Shown here piece by piece: positions 37,772 to 48,176 of a stretch of DNA of 64,000 nt. Made by a program: the position numbers and the translations under genes. The DNA is from Reichenbachiella agariperforans (lineage in GTDB: Bacteria; Bacteroidota; Bacteroidia; Cytophagales; Cyclobacteriaceae), in NCBI RefSeq assembly GCF_900142205.1, contig NZ_FRAA01000004.1, positions 248,001 through 312,000 on the forward strand, given 5' to 3'. The notes under the pieces were generated by a model. It was given only the letters and a program-made list of their open reading frames with translations. It did not search any database and was not told the DNA's origin. Positions within the stretch are counted from its first letter, which is position 1. Each line of letters starts with the position of its first letter.

Positions 37772-37801
37772 CCCCTATTTTTTAACAGGGGTGCAAAGTT
37801 A
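37772..37801 (-). promoter_or_regulatory. Internal promoter and leader hairpin before rpsH
   Basis: On the minus strand TAACTTTG (37794-37801) is followed by CACCCC, with TTTT at the expected -33 place (37821-37824). The predicted start lies just before a hairpin CCCCT/AGGGG (37787-37791 with 37772-37776) that falls 17 bases before the rpsH ATG. Confidence 0.5.
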
Positions 37802-37829
37802 GTTAATATTTTATATTTTAAAAACTCTT

Positions 37830-38099
37830 TTACCAGCTAGATTTGGTAACACCAGGTATTTTACCTGCACTTGCCATCTCTCTAAAGGTAACTCTAGATA
37901 TACCAAACTTTCTCATGTATCCCTTTGGTCTACCAGTAAGCTTACATCTGTTGTGTAATCTTACCTTAGAAGAGTTTCTTGGTAACTTGTCCAAGCCTTC
38001 GAAATCACCAGCAGCTTTTAATTCAGCTCTCTTGGCAGCATACTTTGCCACTAGTCTTTCTCTTTTACGCTCTCTGGCTTTTATTGCTTCTCTTGCCAT
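37830..38099 (-). CDS. rpsN: 30S ribosomal protein S14, zinc-free form
   Basis: The ATG at 38099 ([14 protein letters not shown]) gives 89 residues; an upstream in-frame extension would overlap rplE and is not expected. The tail is [24 protein letters not shown]. The CxxC zinc pairs of C-plus S14 are absent. It follows rplE by one base. Confidence 0.95.
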   Translation of the reverse strand: MAREAIKARERKRERLVAKYAAKRAELKAAGDFEGLDKLPRNSSKVRLHNRCKLTGRPKGYMRKFGISRVTFREMASAGKIPGVTKSSW

Positions 38100-38100
38100 C

Positions 38101-38661
38101 TTAGTTGTTATTATTTTTTCCAGCGAAAGGCATTCCAAACGCTTTCAATAATTCAAAACTTTCTTCATCGGTATTGGCACTAGTCACAAATGTGATGTCC
38201 ATACCTGAAATTCTGTTGATCTTATCGATAGAAATCTCAGGAAAGATAATTTGTTCTTTAACACCCAAAGTATAATTACCTCTTCCGTCAAATCCCTTAT
38301 CCTTGATTCCCTTGAAGTCTCTCACACGTGGAAGTGCTACAGTCATCAAACGATCGATAAACTCGTACATTTTATCTCCTCTAAGTGTTACACGAGCACC
38401 AATCGGCATATCTTCTCTCAATTTGAAATTAGATATCGCTTTCTTAGACAATGTAGGTACCGCCCGCTGTCCAGAAATCTGAGACAACTCGTCTACACCT
38501 GCATCAACTAACTTCTTATCAGACACAGCATCACCAATACCTCTATTGATCGATATTTTTTCGATCTTAGGTACTTGCATTACTGACTTGTACTGAAACT
38601 TCTCTTTCAATGCAGGAACAATTTCCTCCAAATATTTGGTCTTTAATCTAGGATTAGCCAT
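38101..38661 (-). CDS. rplE: 50S ribosomal protein L5
   Basis: L5 binds 5S rRNA and contacts the P-site tRNA. The 186 residues contain [33 protein letters not shown] and [18 protein letters not shown]. It overlaps the rplX end by 8 bases. Confidence 0.97.
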   Translation of the reverse strand: MANPRLKTKYLEEIVPALKEKFQYKSVMQVPKIEKISINRGIGDAVSDKKLVDAGVDELSQISGQRAVPTLSKKAISNFKLREDMPIGARVTLRGDKMYEFIDRLMTVALPRVRDFKGIKDKGFDGRGNYTLGVKEQIIFPEISIDKINRISGMDITFVTSANTDEESFELLKAFGMPFAGKNNNN

Positions 38662-38974
38662 TGATCACCTCCCCTGTTTTTTTAGATACTCTAACTATTT
38701 TCCCATTGTCTCCTGTAGTTCTGCCAACCTTAGTTGCCTTACCACTTGCAGGATCTACTAACATCAAGTTGCTCATATGAATAGGAGCTTCCATTTTTTT
38801 GATGCCTCCTTCTGGATTTTCCGCTGAAGGCTTGGTGTGCTTAGTCACCATATTCAATCCTTCAACTATCGCCTTATATTGGCCTGGGAATACTTCTAGT
38901 ATAGCACCAGTCTTTCCTCTAGAATTACCAGCAAGTACCTTTACAGTGTCCCCTTTTTTTACGTGAAATTTCAT
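38654..38974 (-). CDS. rplX: 50S ribosomal protein L24
   Basis: L24 starts 50S assembly. The 106 residues have the KOW motif near the N-terminus ([20 protein letters not shown], 7-26). Its last 8 bases overlap rplE, as often seen. Confidence 0.97.
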   Translation of the reverse strand: MKFHVKKGDTVKVLAGNSRGKTGAILEVFPGQYKAIVEGLNMVTKHTKPSAENPEGGIKKMEAPIHMSNLMLVDPASGKATKVGRTTGDNGKIVRVSKKTGEVING

Positions 38975-39007
38975 TGTCTAATATCTTTTCAAATTAGAAT
39001 ACAACCC

Positions 39008-39376
39008 TTAAAGCACTTCTGGTGCTAAAGAAACAATTTTCATAAATTGCTTCTCTCTTAATTCTCTAGCCACAGGGCCGAAAATCCTTGTTCCTCTAGG
39101 CTCGTCATTACCACCTAAAAGCACAGCTGCGTTATCTTCGAATCTGATATAAGATCCATCCTTTCTACGCACCTCTTTCTTAGTTCTCACGACCACAGCT
39201 TTTGACACTGTCCCTTTTTTAAGGTTACTAGAAGAAATTGCTGATTTAACAGTCACAACAATTTTATCACCTACTGAAGCGTACCTTTTGCCAGTACCTC
39301 CTAATACGCGAATACAAAGTACTTCTTTAGCACCACTGTTATCCGCTACACTAAGTCTTGATTCTTGTTGTACCAT
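39008..39376 (-). CDS. rplN: 50S ribosomal protein L14
   Basis: L14 lies at the subunit interface. The 122 residues start [26 protein letters not shown] and end [10 protein letters not shown], closely following bacterial L14. Confidence 0.97.
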   Translation of the reverse strand: MVQQESRLSVADNSGAKEVLCIRVLGGTGKRYASVGDKIVVTVKSAISSSNLKKGTVSKAVVVRTKKEVRRKDGSYIRFEDNAAVLLGGNDEPRGTRIFGPVARELREKQFMKIVSLAPEVL

Positions 39377-39378
39377 TG

Positions 39379-39636
39379 TTATTTAGCTCTTTCAATAATT
39401 TCTACTAATCTCCACCTTTTGTTCTTCGACAAAGGTCTCGTCTCCATGATTTTAACGGTATCTCCTTCACCGCAATCATTGTTCTCGTCATGAGCAGAAA
39501 ACTTCTTAGTTGTACTCATGAATTTACCATATATAGGGTGCTTCACTTTACGAAGTACTTGGACAGTGATGGTTTTATCCATCTTATTGCTGACCACTTT
39601 ACCTACACGTTCTTTTCTTAAATTTCTGGTTTCCAT
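39379..39636 (-). CDS. rpsQ: 30S ribosomal protein S17
   Basis: S17 is a primary 16S rRNA binder with an OB fold. The 85 residues contain [19 protein letters not shown] and [22 protein letters not shown]. Confidence 0.97.
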   Translation of the reverse strand: METRNLRKERVGKVVSNKMDKTITVQVLRKVKHPIYGKFMSTTKKFSAHDENNDCGEGDTVKIMETRPLSKNKRWRLVEIIERAK

Positions 39637-39643
39637 CTTGAAC

Positions 39644-39841
39644 TTATTGTTGAGCCAATTCCTTAGCTCGGATTTCAGTGTTTAACCTTGCTACTAATTT
39701 TCTAGAGTCTTTTAACCTCATTGGGTTCTCTATAGGTGTGATTGCATGAGCAAACTGAAGCTTAGCTAAGCTATCCTTCTCTGCGGCCACCTTAGTTTTT
39801 AACTCTTCCAATGACAATCCTTGTATTTCAGAATTTTTCAT
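39644..39841 (-). CDS. rpmC: 50S ribosomal protein L29
   Basis: A two-helix protein at the tunnel exit. The 65 residues include [21 protein letters not shown] and the helix [21 protein letters not shown]-type pattern. Confidence 0.96.
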   Translation of the reverse strand: MKNSEIQGLSLEELKTKVAAEKDSLAKLQFAHAITPIENPMRLKDSRKLVARLNTEIRAKELAQQ

Positions 39842-39872
39842 AGTTTTATTATTTAATCAGGGAGGTTAAACC

Positions 39873-40292
39873 TTATCCTTGATAATCTCTTCTAACAACA
39901 AACTTCGTTCTAACTGGCAACTTCTGCTGAGCCAATCTCAAGGCTTCTTTCGCTAGTCCTTCACTTACACCAGCTGCTTCGAACAAGATAGTGCCAGGTC
40001 TGATAGTTGCTACCCAGTATTCTGGTGCACCTTTACCTTTACCCATCCTTACTTCTGCTGGCTTTTTAGTGATAGGCTTGTCTGGAAAAATTCTAATCCA
40101 TACTTGACCTTCTCTCTTCATTGCTCTTGTCATAGCAATCCTAGAAGCCTCTATTTGTCTACTGGTAATCCACCCTGGTTCCAAAGACTTGATACCAAAA
40201 GTACCGAAAGCCAGCGTATGTCCTCTCTGGGCTATACCCTTGATTCTGCCTTTCTGTTTCTTTCTGAACTTGGTTCTTTTTGGTTGTAACAT
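39873..40292 (-). CDS. rplP: 50S ribosomal protein L16
   Basis: L16 organises the A site of the 50S subunit. The 139 residues include [19 protein letters not shown] and the conserved [14 protein letters not shown] segment (about 82-95). Confidence 0.97.
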   Translation of the reverse strand: MLQPKRTKFRKKQKGRIKGIAQRGHTLAFGTFGIKSLEPGWITSRQIEASRIAMTRAMKREGQVWIRIFPDKPITKKPAEVRMGKGKGAPEYWVATIRPGTILFEAAGVSEGLAKEALRLAQQKLPVRTKFVVRRDYQG

Positions 40293-40336
40293 TTCTTTAA
40301 TTCTTTAATTCCAATTCAATGGAGTAGTCAAAAAAA

Positions 40337-41074
40337 TTATTTTCTATTTCTTCTAGGAGCTCCGCCACCTGGACGACCACCTCTATTATTGCCACCTCGG
40401 CCACCAGAGTTTTGGTTAGCTGCACCTATGTTAGGAGACAAATCTCTCTTACCATAGATTTCACCTTTGAATATCCAAACCTTGATACCAATCTTGCCAT
40501 AAATAGTGTTAGCTTCTGATATAGCATAATCGATATCAGCTCTCAAAGTATGTAGAGGAATTCTACCTTCTTTGTATTGCTCCGATCTTGCCATTTCAGC
40601 ACCACCAAGTCTTCCAGAACATTTGATCTTGATCCCTTCAGCACCTACTCTCATTGTAGCAGCAATTGCTTGCTTCATTGCTCTTCTGAAAGAGATTCTA
40701 GCCTTCAACTGTTGTGCGATAGACTGACCTACCAATACAGCATCCAGCTCTGGTCTTTTGATCTCAAAGATGTTAATCTGAAGATCCTTACCAGTAAGTT
40801 TCTTTAATTCTTCTTTGATACGATCTACTTCAGATCCTCCTTTACCAATCACAACACCTGGTCTAGCTGTGTGAATAGTCAAAGTGATTCTTTTGATCGT
40901 TCTTTCAATAACAACTTTTGAAATTCCTCCTTTAGGAATACGTACTTCGATGTAGTTTCTGATTTTGGTATCTTCTACCAATTTATCAGGAAACGTTTTT
41001 CCACCATACCAGTTAGAATCCCAACCTTTAACGATTCCTAATCTAAGTCCTACAGGGTTTACTTTTTGTCCCAT
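40337..41074 (-). CDS. rpsC: 30S ribosomal protein S3 with Gly/Arg-rich tail
   Basis: S3 forms the mRNA entry site. The 245 residues have an N-terminal KH domain (about 39-107, with [17 protein letters not shown]) and the S3 C-terminal domain ([13 protein letters not shown]). The last 25 residues are Gly-, Arg- and Asn-rich. Its end shares one base with rplV. Confidence 0.97.
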   Translation of the reverse strand: MGQKVNPVGLRLGIVKGWDSNWYGGKTFPDKLVEDTKIRNYIEVRIPKGGISKVVIERTIKRITLTIHTARPGVVIGKGGSEVDRIKEELKKLTGKDLQINIFEIKRPELDAVLVGQSIAQQLKARISFRRAMKQAIAATMRVGAEGIKIKCSGRLGGAEMARSEQYKEGRIPLHTLRADIDYAISEANTIYGKIGIKVWIFKGEIYGKRDLSPNIGAANQNSGGRGGNNRGGRPGGGAPRRNRK

Positions 41075-41463
41075 TACTTATCTGAATTTTCCGTGTTACT
41101 TTCTTCTTTTCCTTCAGCGGTATTTCGGCTATCCACTACAACTGTGACGTGGTTAGATCTCTTTCTGATTCTATGAGCTCTACCCTGTGGAGCAGGTCTC
41201 AAACGTTTCAAAATTCTACCGCTATCGACGAAGATTTCTTTTACATAAAGATCAGCCTCTTCGAGCTTTTCGCCTTCATTCTTAGCTTCCCAATTAGAAA
41301 TAGCAGAAAGTAATAATTTATCTAGTCTAGCAGCACCTTGCTTTGCTTCGAACTTTAATATGTTCAATGCATTGTTTACTCTTTGGCCTCTAACCAAATC
41401 AGCTACGACCCTCATTTTGCGAGGAGAAGTTGGTACATTCTTTAGTTTTGCTACAGCTTCCAT
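41074..41463 (-). CDS. rplV: 50S ribosomal protein L22
   Basis: L22 lines the exit tunnel. The 129 residues hold the conserved loop ([20 protein letters not shown]-type, 80-100) and an acidic C-terminal tail of about 18 residues ([13 protein letters not shown]). Confidence 0.97.
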   Translation of the reverse strand: MEAVAKLKNVPTSPRKMRVVADLVRGQRVNNALNILKFEAKQGAARLDKLLLSAISNWEAKNEGEKLEEADLYVKEIFVDSGRILKRLRPAPQGRAHRIRKRSNHVTVVVDSRNTAEGKEESNTENSDK

Positions 41464-41473
41464 AGTTAGCTAA

Positions 41474-41749
41474 TTATTTCCTTTTATCCTTTTTGTTGAT
41501 ATGGCCTCTGAAGTTTCTCGTTGGTGCGAACTCACCTAACTTATGTCCAACCATATTCTCAGTAACAAATACTGGGATGAATTTATTTCCGTTGTGAACA
41601 GCAAATGTATGTCCTACAAAGTCAGGCGAAATCATAGATCGTCTTGACCAAGTCTTGATAACTGCTTTTTTACCCGAATCATTCTGGGCATCCACCTTAT
41701 TCTCTAACCTAAAATCTATATAAGGCCCTTTTTTTAATGATCTTCCCAT
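41474..41749 (-). CDS. rpsS: 30S ribosomal protein S19
   Basis: S19 pairs with S13 in the head. The 91 residues begin [18 protein letters not shown] and contain [21 protein letters not shown] and [12 protein letters not shown], all standard. Confidence 0.97.
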   Translation of the reverse strand: MGRSLKKGPYIDFRLENKVDAQNDSGKKAVIKTWSRRSMISPDFVGHTFAVHNGNKFIPVFVTENMVGHKLGEFAPTRNFRGHINKKDKRK

Positions 41750-41752
41750 TGC

Positions 41753-42574
41753 TTATTTATTTTTACCAATGATGAATTTATTAGAATATTTCTTCGGTGT
41801 TCTAGTCTTCTGACCTTTGGCAAAAATACCATTTCTAGATCGTGGGTGACCTCCCGAAGATTTACCTTCACCACCGCCCATTGGGTGATCAACTGGGTTC
41901 ATCGCGACACCTCTTACTCTAGACCTTCTCCCTAACCATCTGTTACGACCTGCTTTACCAAGAACCACATTCATGTGATCTCCATTAGACACCGTACCAA
42001 TAGTTGCTAAACAAACCACTAGAATCATTCTCATCTCTCCTGAAGGAAGCTTTACCGTAGCATATTTCCCTTCTCTAGCCAACAACTGAACATAGTTACC
42101 AGCACTACGAGCGATACATGCCCCACGTCCTGGCTTCAATTCTACGTTGTGAATGATCGTACCTAATGGAATATCAGACAATGGAAGTGTATTACCTACC
42201 TCTGGTGCAACACCAGGTCCCGACAATACAGTCTGTCCTACTTTCAATCCTTGTGGAGCGATGATATATCTCTTCTCACCATCTGCATAAAACAGCAATG
42301 CAATTCTAGCAGTCCTCATCGGATCATACTCTACAGATTTCACAACAGCTGGAATACCATGCTTGTCTCTTTTGAAATCTATTGTTCTATATTTCCTCTT
42401 GTGACCACCACCTACATTTCTGATCGTCATTTTACCAGTATCGTTTCTACCGCCATTGCGGTGAACACCTTTGGTCAAGGATTTTTCCGGAGTAGATTTA
42501 GTTATCTCCTCAAATACGGGAGCGACTCTGTATCTTGTACCCGGAGTTATCGGTTTTAATTTTCTTACAGCCAT
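41753..42574 (-). CDS. rplB: 50S ribosomal protein L2
   Basis: L2 supports peptidyl transferase. The 273 residues contain [22 protein letters not shown] and the conserved C-terminal [18 protein letters not shown] with its histidine. Standard S10 order. Confidence 0.97.
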   Translation of the reverse strand: MAVRKLKPITPGTRYRVAPVFEEITKSTPEKSLTKGVHRNGGRNDTGKMTIRNVGGGHKRKYRTIDFKRDKHGIPAVVKSVEYDPMRTARIALLFYADGEKRYIIAPQGLKVGQTVLSGPGVAPEVGNTLPLSDIPLGTIIHNVELKPGRGACIARSAGNYVQLLAREGKYATVKLPSGEMRMILVVCLATIGTVSNGDHMNVVLGKAGRNRWLGRRSRVRGVAMNPVDHPMGGGEGKSSGGHPRSRNGIFAKGQKTRTPKKYSNKFIIGKNK

Positions 42575-42585
42575 TTTTTAACTAT

Positions 42586-42873
42586 TTATACTCCTCCGTA
42601 AAAATCAATTATATCTCCATCAGCAACCTGCACAATAGCTTTCTTAAAAGAAGATGTTCTTCCAGATATCACTTTTGATTTGGTATACTTAGTTTTTGCT
42701 TTTCCAGGGTAAACCATCGTGTTTACACTTTCTACTGTTACACCGTAAGCTTTCTCAATCGCTTTTTTGATTTCAACTTTGTTAGCATCTTTATCTACTA
42801 CAAAGCCGTACTTTCCGCTCTCGTTTAGCGCTGAAACTTTTTCTGTAACTATCGGTTTCTTTAATATACTCAT
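42586..42873 (-). CDS. rplW: 50S ribosomal protein L23
   Basis: L23 is the docking site for trigger factor and SRP at the exit. The 95 residues include ILKKPIVTEKVSALNE and the loop AYGVTVESVNTM. Confidence 0.96.
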   Translation of the reverse strand: MSILKKPIVTEKVSALNESGKYGFVVDKDANKVEIKKAIEKAYGVTVESVNTMVYPGKAKTKYTKSKVISGRTSSFKKAIVQVADGDIIDFYGGV

Positions 42874-42877
42874 CTTC

Positions 42878-43507
42878 TTATTTCGTTAATAAGTTCTGAA
42901 TCTTCTCAATAGAACCTTCCAAAAGGATCAAGTTGTCAGCATTCAACAAATCATAAGTATTGATTTGCTCCGCAGTAGTTACTTGTGCTTTTTTCAAGTT
43001 TTTTGATGACAATAAGACGTTCTTATCATCTTCTTTTAGAACTAACAATGTTTTTTTGTTAGCAAAAGAAAGGGTGTTCAAAAGCGTCACATATTCCTTT
43101 GTCTTTGGTGCATCAAAAGAAAAATCCTCTAATATTGAGATACTCTTCTCTGTTGCTTTGTATGACAAAGCTGACTTTCTAGCCAACACCTTCAATTTCT
43201 TATTCAAATCGATGCTGTAGTTTCTTGGTCTAGGACCAAACACTCTACCTCCACCTCTGAACACAGGAGACTTGATACTACCAGCTCTCGCTGTACCAGT
43301 TCCTTTTTGTTTCTTAATCTTTCTTGTAGAGCCTGCTATTTCTGCTCTCTCTTTAGACTTGTGTGTACCTTGTCTTTGGTTTGCCAAAAACTGCTTTACA
43401 TCTAGGTAGATAGCATGATCATTTGGTTCGATACCAAAAACATCCTTCGACAAATCTACCTTTCTCCCGGTATCTTCACCAGTCTTAGTTAATACGGATA
43501 CTTTCAT
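42878..43507 (-). CDS. rplD: 50S ribosomal protein L4
   Basis: L4 lines the tunnel constriction and, in E. coli, controls the S10 operon. The 209 residues show [19 protein letters not shown] and the loop [22 protein letters not shown]. No S10-type leader hairpin equivalent to E. coli was identified. Confidence 0.96.
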   Translation of the reverse strand: MKVSVLTKTGEDTGRKVDLSKDVFGIEPNDHAIYLDVKQFLANQRQGTHKSKERAEIAGSTRKIKKQKGTGTARAGSIKSPVFRGGGRVFGPRPRNYSIDLNKKLKVLARKSALSYKATEKSISILEDFSFDAPKTKEYVTLLNTLSFANKKTLLVLKEDDKNVLLSSKNLKKAQVTTAEQINTYDLLNADNLILLEGSIEKIQNLLTK

Positions 43508-43509
43508 GA

Positions 43510-44142
43510 CTATTTCTCTAGAATTACTGTACCATTCTTAGGACCAGGAACTGATCCACTTACTAAAATAAGGTTCTTTTCAGGTATGATTTTCATCACC
43601 TGTAAGTTGGTCACCTTTACTCTATCGTTACCAGTACGTCCGGCCATTCTCATGCCTTTGAATACTCTCGCTGGATATGAAGCTCCACCAATAGATCCTG
43701 GTGCTCTTAATCTGTTATGCTGACCGTGAGTTGCTTGTCCTACACCACCGAAGTTGTGTCTTTTCACTACCCCTTGGAAACCTTTACCTTTAGAGTTAGC
43801 GATTACATCGACAAAGTCCTCTTCTTGGAAAATATCCGCAACACTTAGTGTTTGTCCCAATTCAACTCCTCCTTCAAACTCAACACGGAAGTCTCTGAAC
43901 TCGACTATTTGTTGCTTAGGAGTGGTCTTCGCTTTTGCGAAGTGACCTTTCAAGGCTTTAGTAGTGCGTTTGTCTTTACGTTCTCCGTAACCCAATTGCA
44001 CCGCTGTATACCCGTCAGTCTCTTCATTCTTAACTTGCGTTACTACGCAAGGACCAGCTTCTATCAATGTGCATGCGACATTACGTCCATCGGCACTAAA
44101 GACACTAGTCATCCCAATTTTTTTTCCTATTATACCTGACAT
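43510..44142 (-). CDS. rplC: 50S ribosomal protein L3
   Basis: L3 helps build the peptidyl-transferase centre. The 210 residues start [18 protein letters not shown] and contain the long rRNA-reaching loop [22 protein letters not shown]. It is the first gene of its transcription unit, preceded by a strong promoter (44203-44233) and a terminator for the upstream operon. Confidence 0.97.
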   Translation of the reverse strand: MSGIIGKKIGMTSVFSADGRNVACTLIEAGPCVVTQVKNEETDGYTAVQLGYGERKDKRTTKALKGHFAKAKTTPKQQIVEFRDFRVEFEGGVELGQTLSVADIFQEEDFVDVIANSKGKGFQGVVKRHNFGGVGQATHGQHNRLRAPGSIGGASYPARVFKGMRMAGRTGNDRVKVTNLQVMKIIPEKNLILVSGSVPGPKNGTVILEK

Positions 44143-44202
44143 TACAGTATTAAATTTCTATAAACTTATTGTTTCCTTTTACTCTTCTCGGCAAAAGGAC
44201 TG

Positions 44203-44233
44203 CAAAGATAGTGATAATCTTCTCTATCTCAAA
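44203..44233 (-). promoter_or_regulatory. Promoter of the rplC-rplQ unit
   Basis: On the minus strand TTTG (44230-44233), a 19-base spacer and TATCTTTG (44203-44210) followed by CAGTCC match the Bacteroidota housekeeping sigma consensus exactly. It lies between the rpsJ terminator and rplC, giving a leader of about 55 bases. Confidence 0.75.
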
Positions 44234-44270
44234 TATTAAAACATAAATATTAGCCACACGTAGTGACAAA

Positions 44271-44302
44271 AAAAGAACCAGCAACTGAATGCTGGTTCTT
44301 TT
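44271..44302 (-). terminator. Terminator between rpsJ and rplC
   Basis: A 13-bp stem AAAAGAACCAGCA/TGCTGGTTCTTTT (44271-44283 with 44290-44302), loop ACTGAA, is followed on the minus strand by further T. It separates the rpsL-rpsG-fusA-rpsJ unit from the rplC unit. Confidence 0.88.
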
Positions 44303-44322
44303 TTATATACCAGTCTTATAAT

Positions 44323-44628
44323 TTAGACCTTGATTTCAACATCAACACCACTTGGCAACTCTAGCTTCATCAAAGCATCTACTGTCTTCGCACTGTTAGA
44401 GTAGATATCTACCAATCTCTTGTATGTACAAAGCTGAAATTGCTCTCTAGCTTTCTTGTTTACGTGTGGTGATTTCAATACTGTGAATTTTTCCTTCACA
44501 GTAGGAAGAGGGATTGGTCCGCTTACTATCGCACCAGTAGTCTTCACCGCTCTTACGATTTTCTCAGACGACTTGTCAACCAAGTTGTGATCGTAAGACT
44601 TTAGTTTGATTCTAATTTTTTGATTCAT
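44323..44628 (-). CDS. rpsJ: 30S ribosomal protein S10
   Basis: S10 works in the 30S head and in NusB-dependent antitermination. The 101 residues contain [17 protein letters not shown] and [22 protein letters not shown]. It is 19 bases after fusA and ends at a terminator, so it belongs to the str-type unit rather than heading the S10 genes. Confidence 0.97.
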   Translation of the reverse strand: MNQKIRIKLKSYDHNLVDKSSEKIVRAVKTTGAIVSGPIPLPTVKEKFTVLKSPHVNKKAREQFQLCTYKRLVDIYSNSAKTVDALMKLELPSGVDVEIKV

Positions 44629-44647
44629 ATCAATAATTATTTGCGGA

Positions 44648-46747
44648 CTATTCGCCTTTTTCTTTTTTAATCACTTCATCTGCTATGTTCTTTGGTACTG
44701 GATCATAGTGAGAGAATGTCAACGAAGCAGTAGCTCTACCAGAAGTCATCGTTCTCAAATCAGTTACATATCCAAACAACTCAGATAATGGAACGTCAGC
44801 TTTTACCACTTGAGAATTTCCTTTTACGTCCATTCCCTTCATGATACCTCTACGTCTGTTCATATCACCTGTTACAGATCCTGTGTACTCATCTGGAGTT
44901 ACAATCTCTACTGCCATGATAGGCTCTAGCAATACTGGACTAGCTTTTTTAGCTGCTGCTTTGAAACCTAATCTAGCTGCCATCTCAAAAGAGAGTGCAT
45001 CCGAATCCACATCATGGAAAGACCCATGGTATAGTTTCACTTTCATAGAGTCAAGTGGGAAGCCAGCAAGTGGCCCGTTCAACATTGCAGACTCAAATCC
45101 TTTCTGGATAGAAGGAATGAATTCTTTAGGAATCACACCACCTACAATCTTGTTATCAAACTGTAAACCATCTTTATCGTAATCCTCATCTATTGGCGAT
45201 AACTCAAATACGATATCAGCAAACTTACCTTTACCACCCGATTGCTTCTTGTAAACCTCTTTATGATCGACCAACGATTGGATAGCCTCTTTGTAAGCAA
45301 CCTGAGGCGCTCCCTGATTGATTTCAACCTTGAACTCTCTCTTCAAACGATCGATGATAATATCCAAGTGAAGCTCACCCATACCTCTCAAGATCGTCTG
45401 TCCTGTATCGTGATCTGTCTCTACTACTAGCGTAGGATCCTCTTCTACAAGTTTAGCAATCGCCATACCTAGTTTGTCAGCATCTGCTTGAGTCTTAGGT
45501 TCAATAGCATAACCAATAACTGGCTCTGGGAAGTCCATAGACTCAAGGACTATCTTGTGCTTTTCATCACAAAGTGTGTCTCCAGTCTTAATGTCCTTAA
45601 ACCCAACCACTGCAGCAATATCACCAGCATGAAACTGATCGATTTGATTTTGCTTGTTTGCATGCATTTGGAAGATTCTAGAAATTCTTTCCTTCTTATC
45701 TGTTCTTGTGTTCCATACATAAGATCCAGAATCCAAAGTACCAGAATACGCTCTAGCAAAACACAAACGTCCAACAAATGGATCTGTTGCGATTTTAAAT
45801 GCTAACGCAGCAAACGGCTCAGATGCAGACGGCTTTCTAGTTGTAGGCTCCTCAGTATCAGGATCAGTACCTGTGATACCTTCTCTATCCATAGGTGAAG
45901 GAAGCAATTCCATCACGTAATCGAGCATAGTCTGCACGCCTTTGTTCTTGAAAGCTGACCCACAGAACATTGGCACAAACGCCAAGTCAATAGTAGCTTT
46001 TCTAGAAGCTGCAATAATTTCTTCTTTGGTAATCGAGTTTGGATCTTCGAAATACTTCTCCATTAGGCTTTCGTCATATTCTGCGACAGCCTCGAGTAGT
46101 TCCTCTCTATATTGATCTACCTCATCTACCATATCAGCAGGAATTTCGATCTCGTCGAAAGTCATACCTTTATCTTCTTCGTTCCAGACCATTGCCTTTC
46201 TCTCTACAAGATCGACAACACCGCGGAAACCATCTTCAGCACCGATAGGCAATTGGAAAGGAACGGCTTTGGTAGCCAATCTTTCTTTCACTTGCTTACA
46301 TACCATCAAGAAGTCCGCTCCAGATCTGTCCATTTTATTGACAAATCCTAGTCTAGCAACTTTATAGTTATCAGCTAGTCTCCAGTTAGTCTCAGACTGC
46401 GGCTCCACACCATCTACTGCACTAAATAGAAAAACCAACCCATCAAGAATCCTCAAAGACCTGTTTACCTCAACTGTGAAGTCAACGTGACCAGGAGTGT
46501 CAATGATGTTGATATGATATTGTTGTTCTTTATAATTCCAAAAAACGGTGGTAGCAGCAGAAGTAATAGTAATACCTCTTTCTTGCTCTTGCTCCATCCA
46601 GTCCATAGTGGCTGCACCATCGTGCACCTCACCTATCTTGTGACTGACACCAGTGTAATATAGAATACGCTCGGTAGTGGTAGTTTTACCTGCATCAATA
46701 TGCGCAGCAATACCAATATTACGTGTCAATTTTAGATCTCTTGCCAT
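44648..46747 (-). CDS. fusA: Elongation factor G
   Basis: EF-G translocates tRNAs and mRNA and assists recycling. The 699 residues show AHIDAGKT (15-22), RGIT (57-60), DTPGHVDF (83-90), NKMD (137-140) and domains II to V. Length is normal. Order rpsL-rpsG-fusA is the classic str operon; tuf is not here but in the secE cluster. Confidence 0.98.
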   Translation of the reverse strand: MARDLKLTRNIGIAAHIDAGKTTTTERILYYTGVSHKIGEVHDGAATMDWMEQEQERGITITSAATTVFWNYKEQQYHINIIDTPGHVDFTVEVNRSLRILDGLVFLFSAVDGVEPQSETNWRLADNYKVARLGFVNKMDRSGADFLMVCKQVKERLATKAVPFQLPIGAEDGFRGVVDLVERKAMVWNEEDKGMTFDEIEIPADMVDEVDQYREELLEAVAEYDESLMEKYFEDPNSITKEEIIAASRKATIDLAFVPMFCGSAFKNKGVQTMLDYVMELLPSPMDREGITGTDPDTEEPTTRKPSASEPFAALAFKIATDPFVGRLCFARAYSGTLDSGSYVWNTRTDKKERISRIFQMHANKQNQIDQFHAGDIAAVVGFKDIKTGDTLCDEKHKIVLESMDFPEPVIGYAIEPKTQADADKLGMAIAKLVEEDPTLVVETDHDTGQTILRGMGELHLDIIIDRLKREFKVEINQGAPQVAYKEAIQSLVDHKEVYKKQSGGKGKFADIVFELSPIDEDYDKDGLQFDNKIVGGVIPKEFIPSIQKGFESAMLNGPLAGFPLDSMKVKLYHGSFHDVDSDALSFEMAARLGFKAAAKKASPVLLEPIMAVEIVTPDEYTGSVTGDMNRRRGIMKGMDVKGNSQVVKADVPLSELFGYVTDLRTMTSGRATASLTFSHYDPVPKNIADEVIKKEKGE

Positions 46748-46759
46748 TATTTCTTCTGA

Positions 46760-47227
46760 TTAAAATCTAAAATGTGAAAATGCTTTGTTTGCTTCAGCCA
46801 TTCTGTGCGTATCGTCTTTCTTCTTCACAGCAGCTCCTTCACCTTTCGCAGCAGCGATAACTTCGCCAGCTAAACGTTCCTTCATCGTTTTTTCGCCTCT
46901 CGATCGAGCGTATGAAATCATCCACTTGATCCCTAATGAAGTTTTCCTGTTCGGTCTGACCTCAATTGGAACCTGGAATGTAGCACCGCCTACTCTTCTG
47001 CTTTTCACCTCGACAGATGGCATGATGTTGTTTAGCGCTTTTTTCCAAGTCTCAAGACCATTCTCACTTGTCTTTTCTTCAATGATGTCAATAGCATCAT
47101 AAAAGATTGCATAAGCAATACTCTTCTTTCCGTCCACCATTAGATAGTTCACAAACTTAGATACGAGCGTATCTTGGAACTTCGGATCAGGAAGAATATA
47201 TCTCTTCTTTGGTTTCGATTTTCTCAT
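46760..47227 (-). CDS. rpsG: 30S ribosomal protein S7
   Basis: S7 starts head assembly. The 155 residues include [16 protein letters not shown] and [16 protein letters not shown]. It follows rpsL by 16 bases. Confidence 0.97.
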   Translation of the reverse strand: MRKSKPKKRYILPDPKFQDTLVSKFVNYLMVDGKKSIAYAIFYDAIDIIEEKTSENGLETWKKALNNIMPSVEVKSRRVGGATFQVPIEVRPNRKTSLGIKWMISYARSRGEKTMKERLAGEVIAAAKGEGAAVKKKDDTHRMAEANKAFSHFRF

Positions 47228-47243
47228 CTTAAAATATCAGTTT

Positions 47244-47624
47244 TTACTTTTTATCCTTTGGTCTTTTCGCACCATACTTAGATCTTCTCTGTAAACGACC
47301 GCTTACTCCAGCAGTATCAAGAGCTCCTCTAATGATATGGTATCTAACACCTGGTAAATCTTTTACTCTACCACCTCTGATCAGCACGATCGAGTGTTCT
47401 TGTAGGTTGTGACCTTCACCTGGAATATAGGCGTTCACTTCTTTACCATTCGTCAATCTTACCCTAGCTACCTTTCTCATCGCTGAGTTAGGTTTTTTTG
47501 GTGTAGTAGTATAAACTCTGGTACAAACTCCACGTCTTTGAGGACATGCGTCCAAAGCCGGAGACTTTGATTTAGAGACCAATGTTTTTCTACCTTTTCT
47601 AACTAATTGTTGTATAGTAGGCAT
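47244..47624 (-). CDS. rpsL: 30S ribosomal protein S12
   Basis: S12 monitors decoding. The 126 residues contain [11 protein letters not shown] and [18 protein letters not shown], with lysines at the two streptomycin-resistance positions kept (about 43-44 and 88-89), the sensitive form. First gene of its unit, preceded by a TATCTTTG promoter. Confidence 0.97.
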   Translation of the reverse strand: MPTIQQLVRKGRKTLVSKSKSPALDACPQRRGVCTRVYTTTPKKPNSAMRKVARVRLTNGKEVNAYIPGEGHNLQEHSIVLIRGGRVKDLPGVRYHIIRGALDTAGVSGRLQRRSKYGAKRPKDKK

Positions 47625-47670
47625 TTATCTTTAATTTAATTTATTCTCTACCGTTCATTTTTTGGGAACG

Positions 47671-47701
47671 CAAAGATAGAGACAATTACTTTATATTAAA
47701 A
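47671..47701 (-). promoter_or_regulatory. Promoter of the rpsL-rpsG-fusA-rpsJ unit
   Basis: On the minus strand TATCTTTG (47671-47678) is followed by CGTTCCC; TTTT stands at the -33 position after a 19-base spacer (47698-47701), a 3-of-4 match. It lies 47 bases before the rpsL ATG and after the terminator of the rpoBC unit. Confidence 0.6.
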
Positions 47702-47789
47702 CACTGTAATAAAAAAATGTATTGATTATCAGTCTTTTTGATATAATATTCTGTAATTCTCCTTCTTTACATCCAATCTAATAAAATGA

Positions 47790-47816
47790 AAAAGGAGTCC
47801 ATATAGAACTCCTTTT
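47790..47816 (-). terminator. Terminator after the DUF3467 gene (rpoBC unit)
   Basis: On the minus strand AAAAGGAGT and ACTCCTTTT (47808-47816 with 47790-47798) form a 9-bp stem with a 9-base loop, followed by a T-rich stretch (TTCATTTT). It lies 24 bases after the DUF3467 stop. Confidence 0.8.
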
Positions 47817-47840
47817 CAGACTTATTTTTAACACTAGCTG

Positions 47841-48176
47841 TTAGGCTTCTCCTACTGCACCTCCGAAATTCATCGGAAACTTGGGCGAATCCTCCACCTG
47901 TTTGATGGGGCCAAATGTCTGTTCGTATTTCACTATATTATCATGAAGTGCCGCATGTAGGCGCTTGGCGTGTTCGGGAGTAATCACTACTCTAGACTTC
48001 ACCTTTGCCTTTGGCACGCCTGGCATCAAGCGAATAAAGTCAACAACAAACTCAGAATTCGAATGTGCAATCATTGCCAGATTAGCATATACTCCTTCGG
48101 CAATTTCTTCAGACAATTCAATATTAATCTGATTCCCTTGTACTTTCTTTTCCTGTTTATTCTCGTCCTTATTCAT
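47841..48176 (-). CDS. DUF3467 family protein
   Basis: The start at 48176 ([11 protein letters not shown]) overlaps the last 8 bases of rpoC; it gives 111 residues. An earlier in-frame TTG-type start inside rpoC is less likely. The family is common in Bacteroidota directly after rpoC. Conserved stretches seen are [22 protein letters not shown] and [17 protein letters not shown]. Function unknown to me; the position suggests a link with RNA polymerase or translation. Confidence 0.88.
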   Translation of the reverse strand: MNKDENKQEKKVQGNQINIELSEEIAEGVYANLAMIAHSNSEFVVDFIRLMPGVPKAKVKSRVVITPEHAKRLHAALHDNIVKYEQTFGPIKQVEDSPKFPMNFGGAVGEA

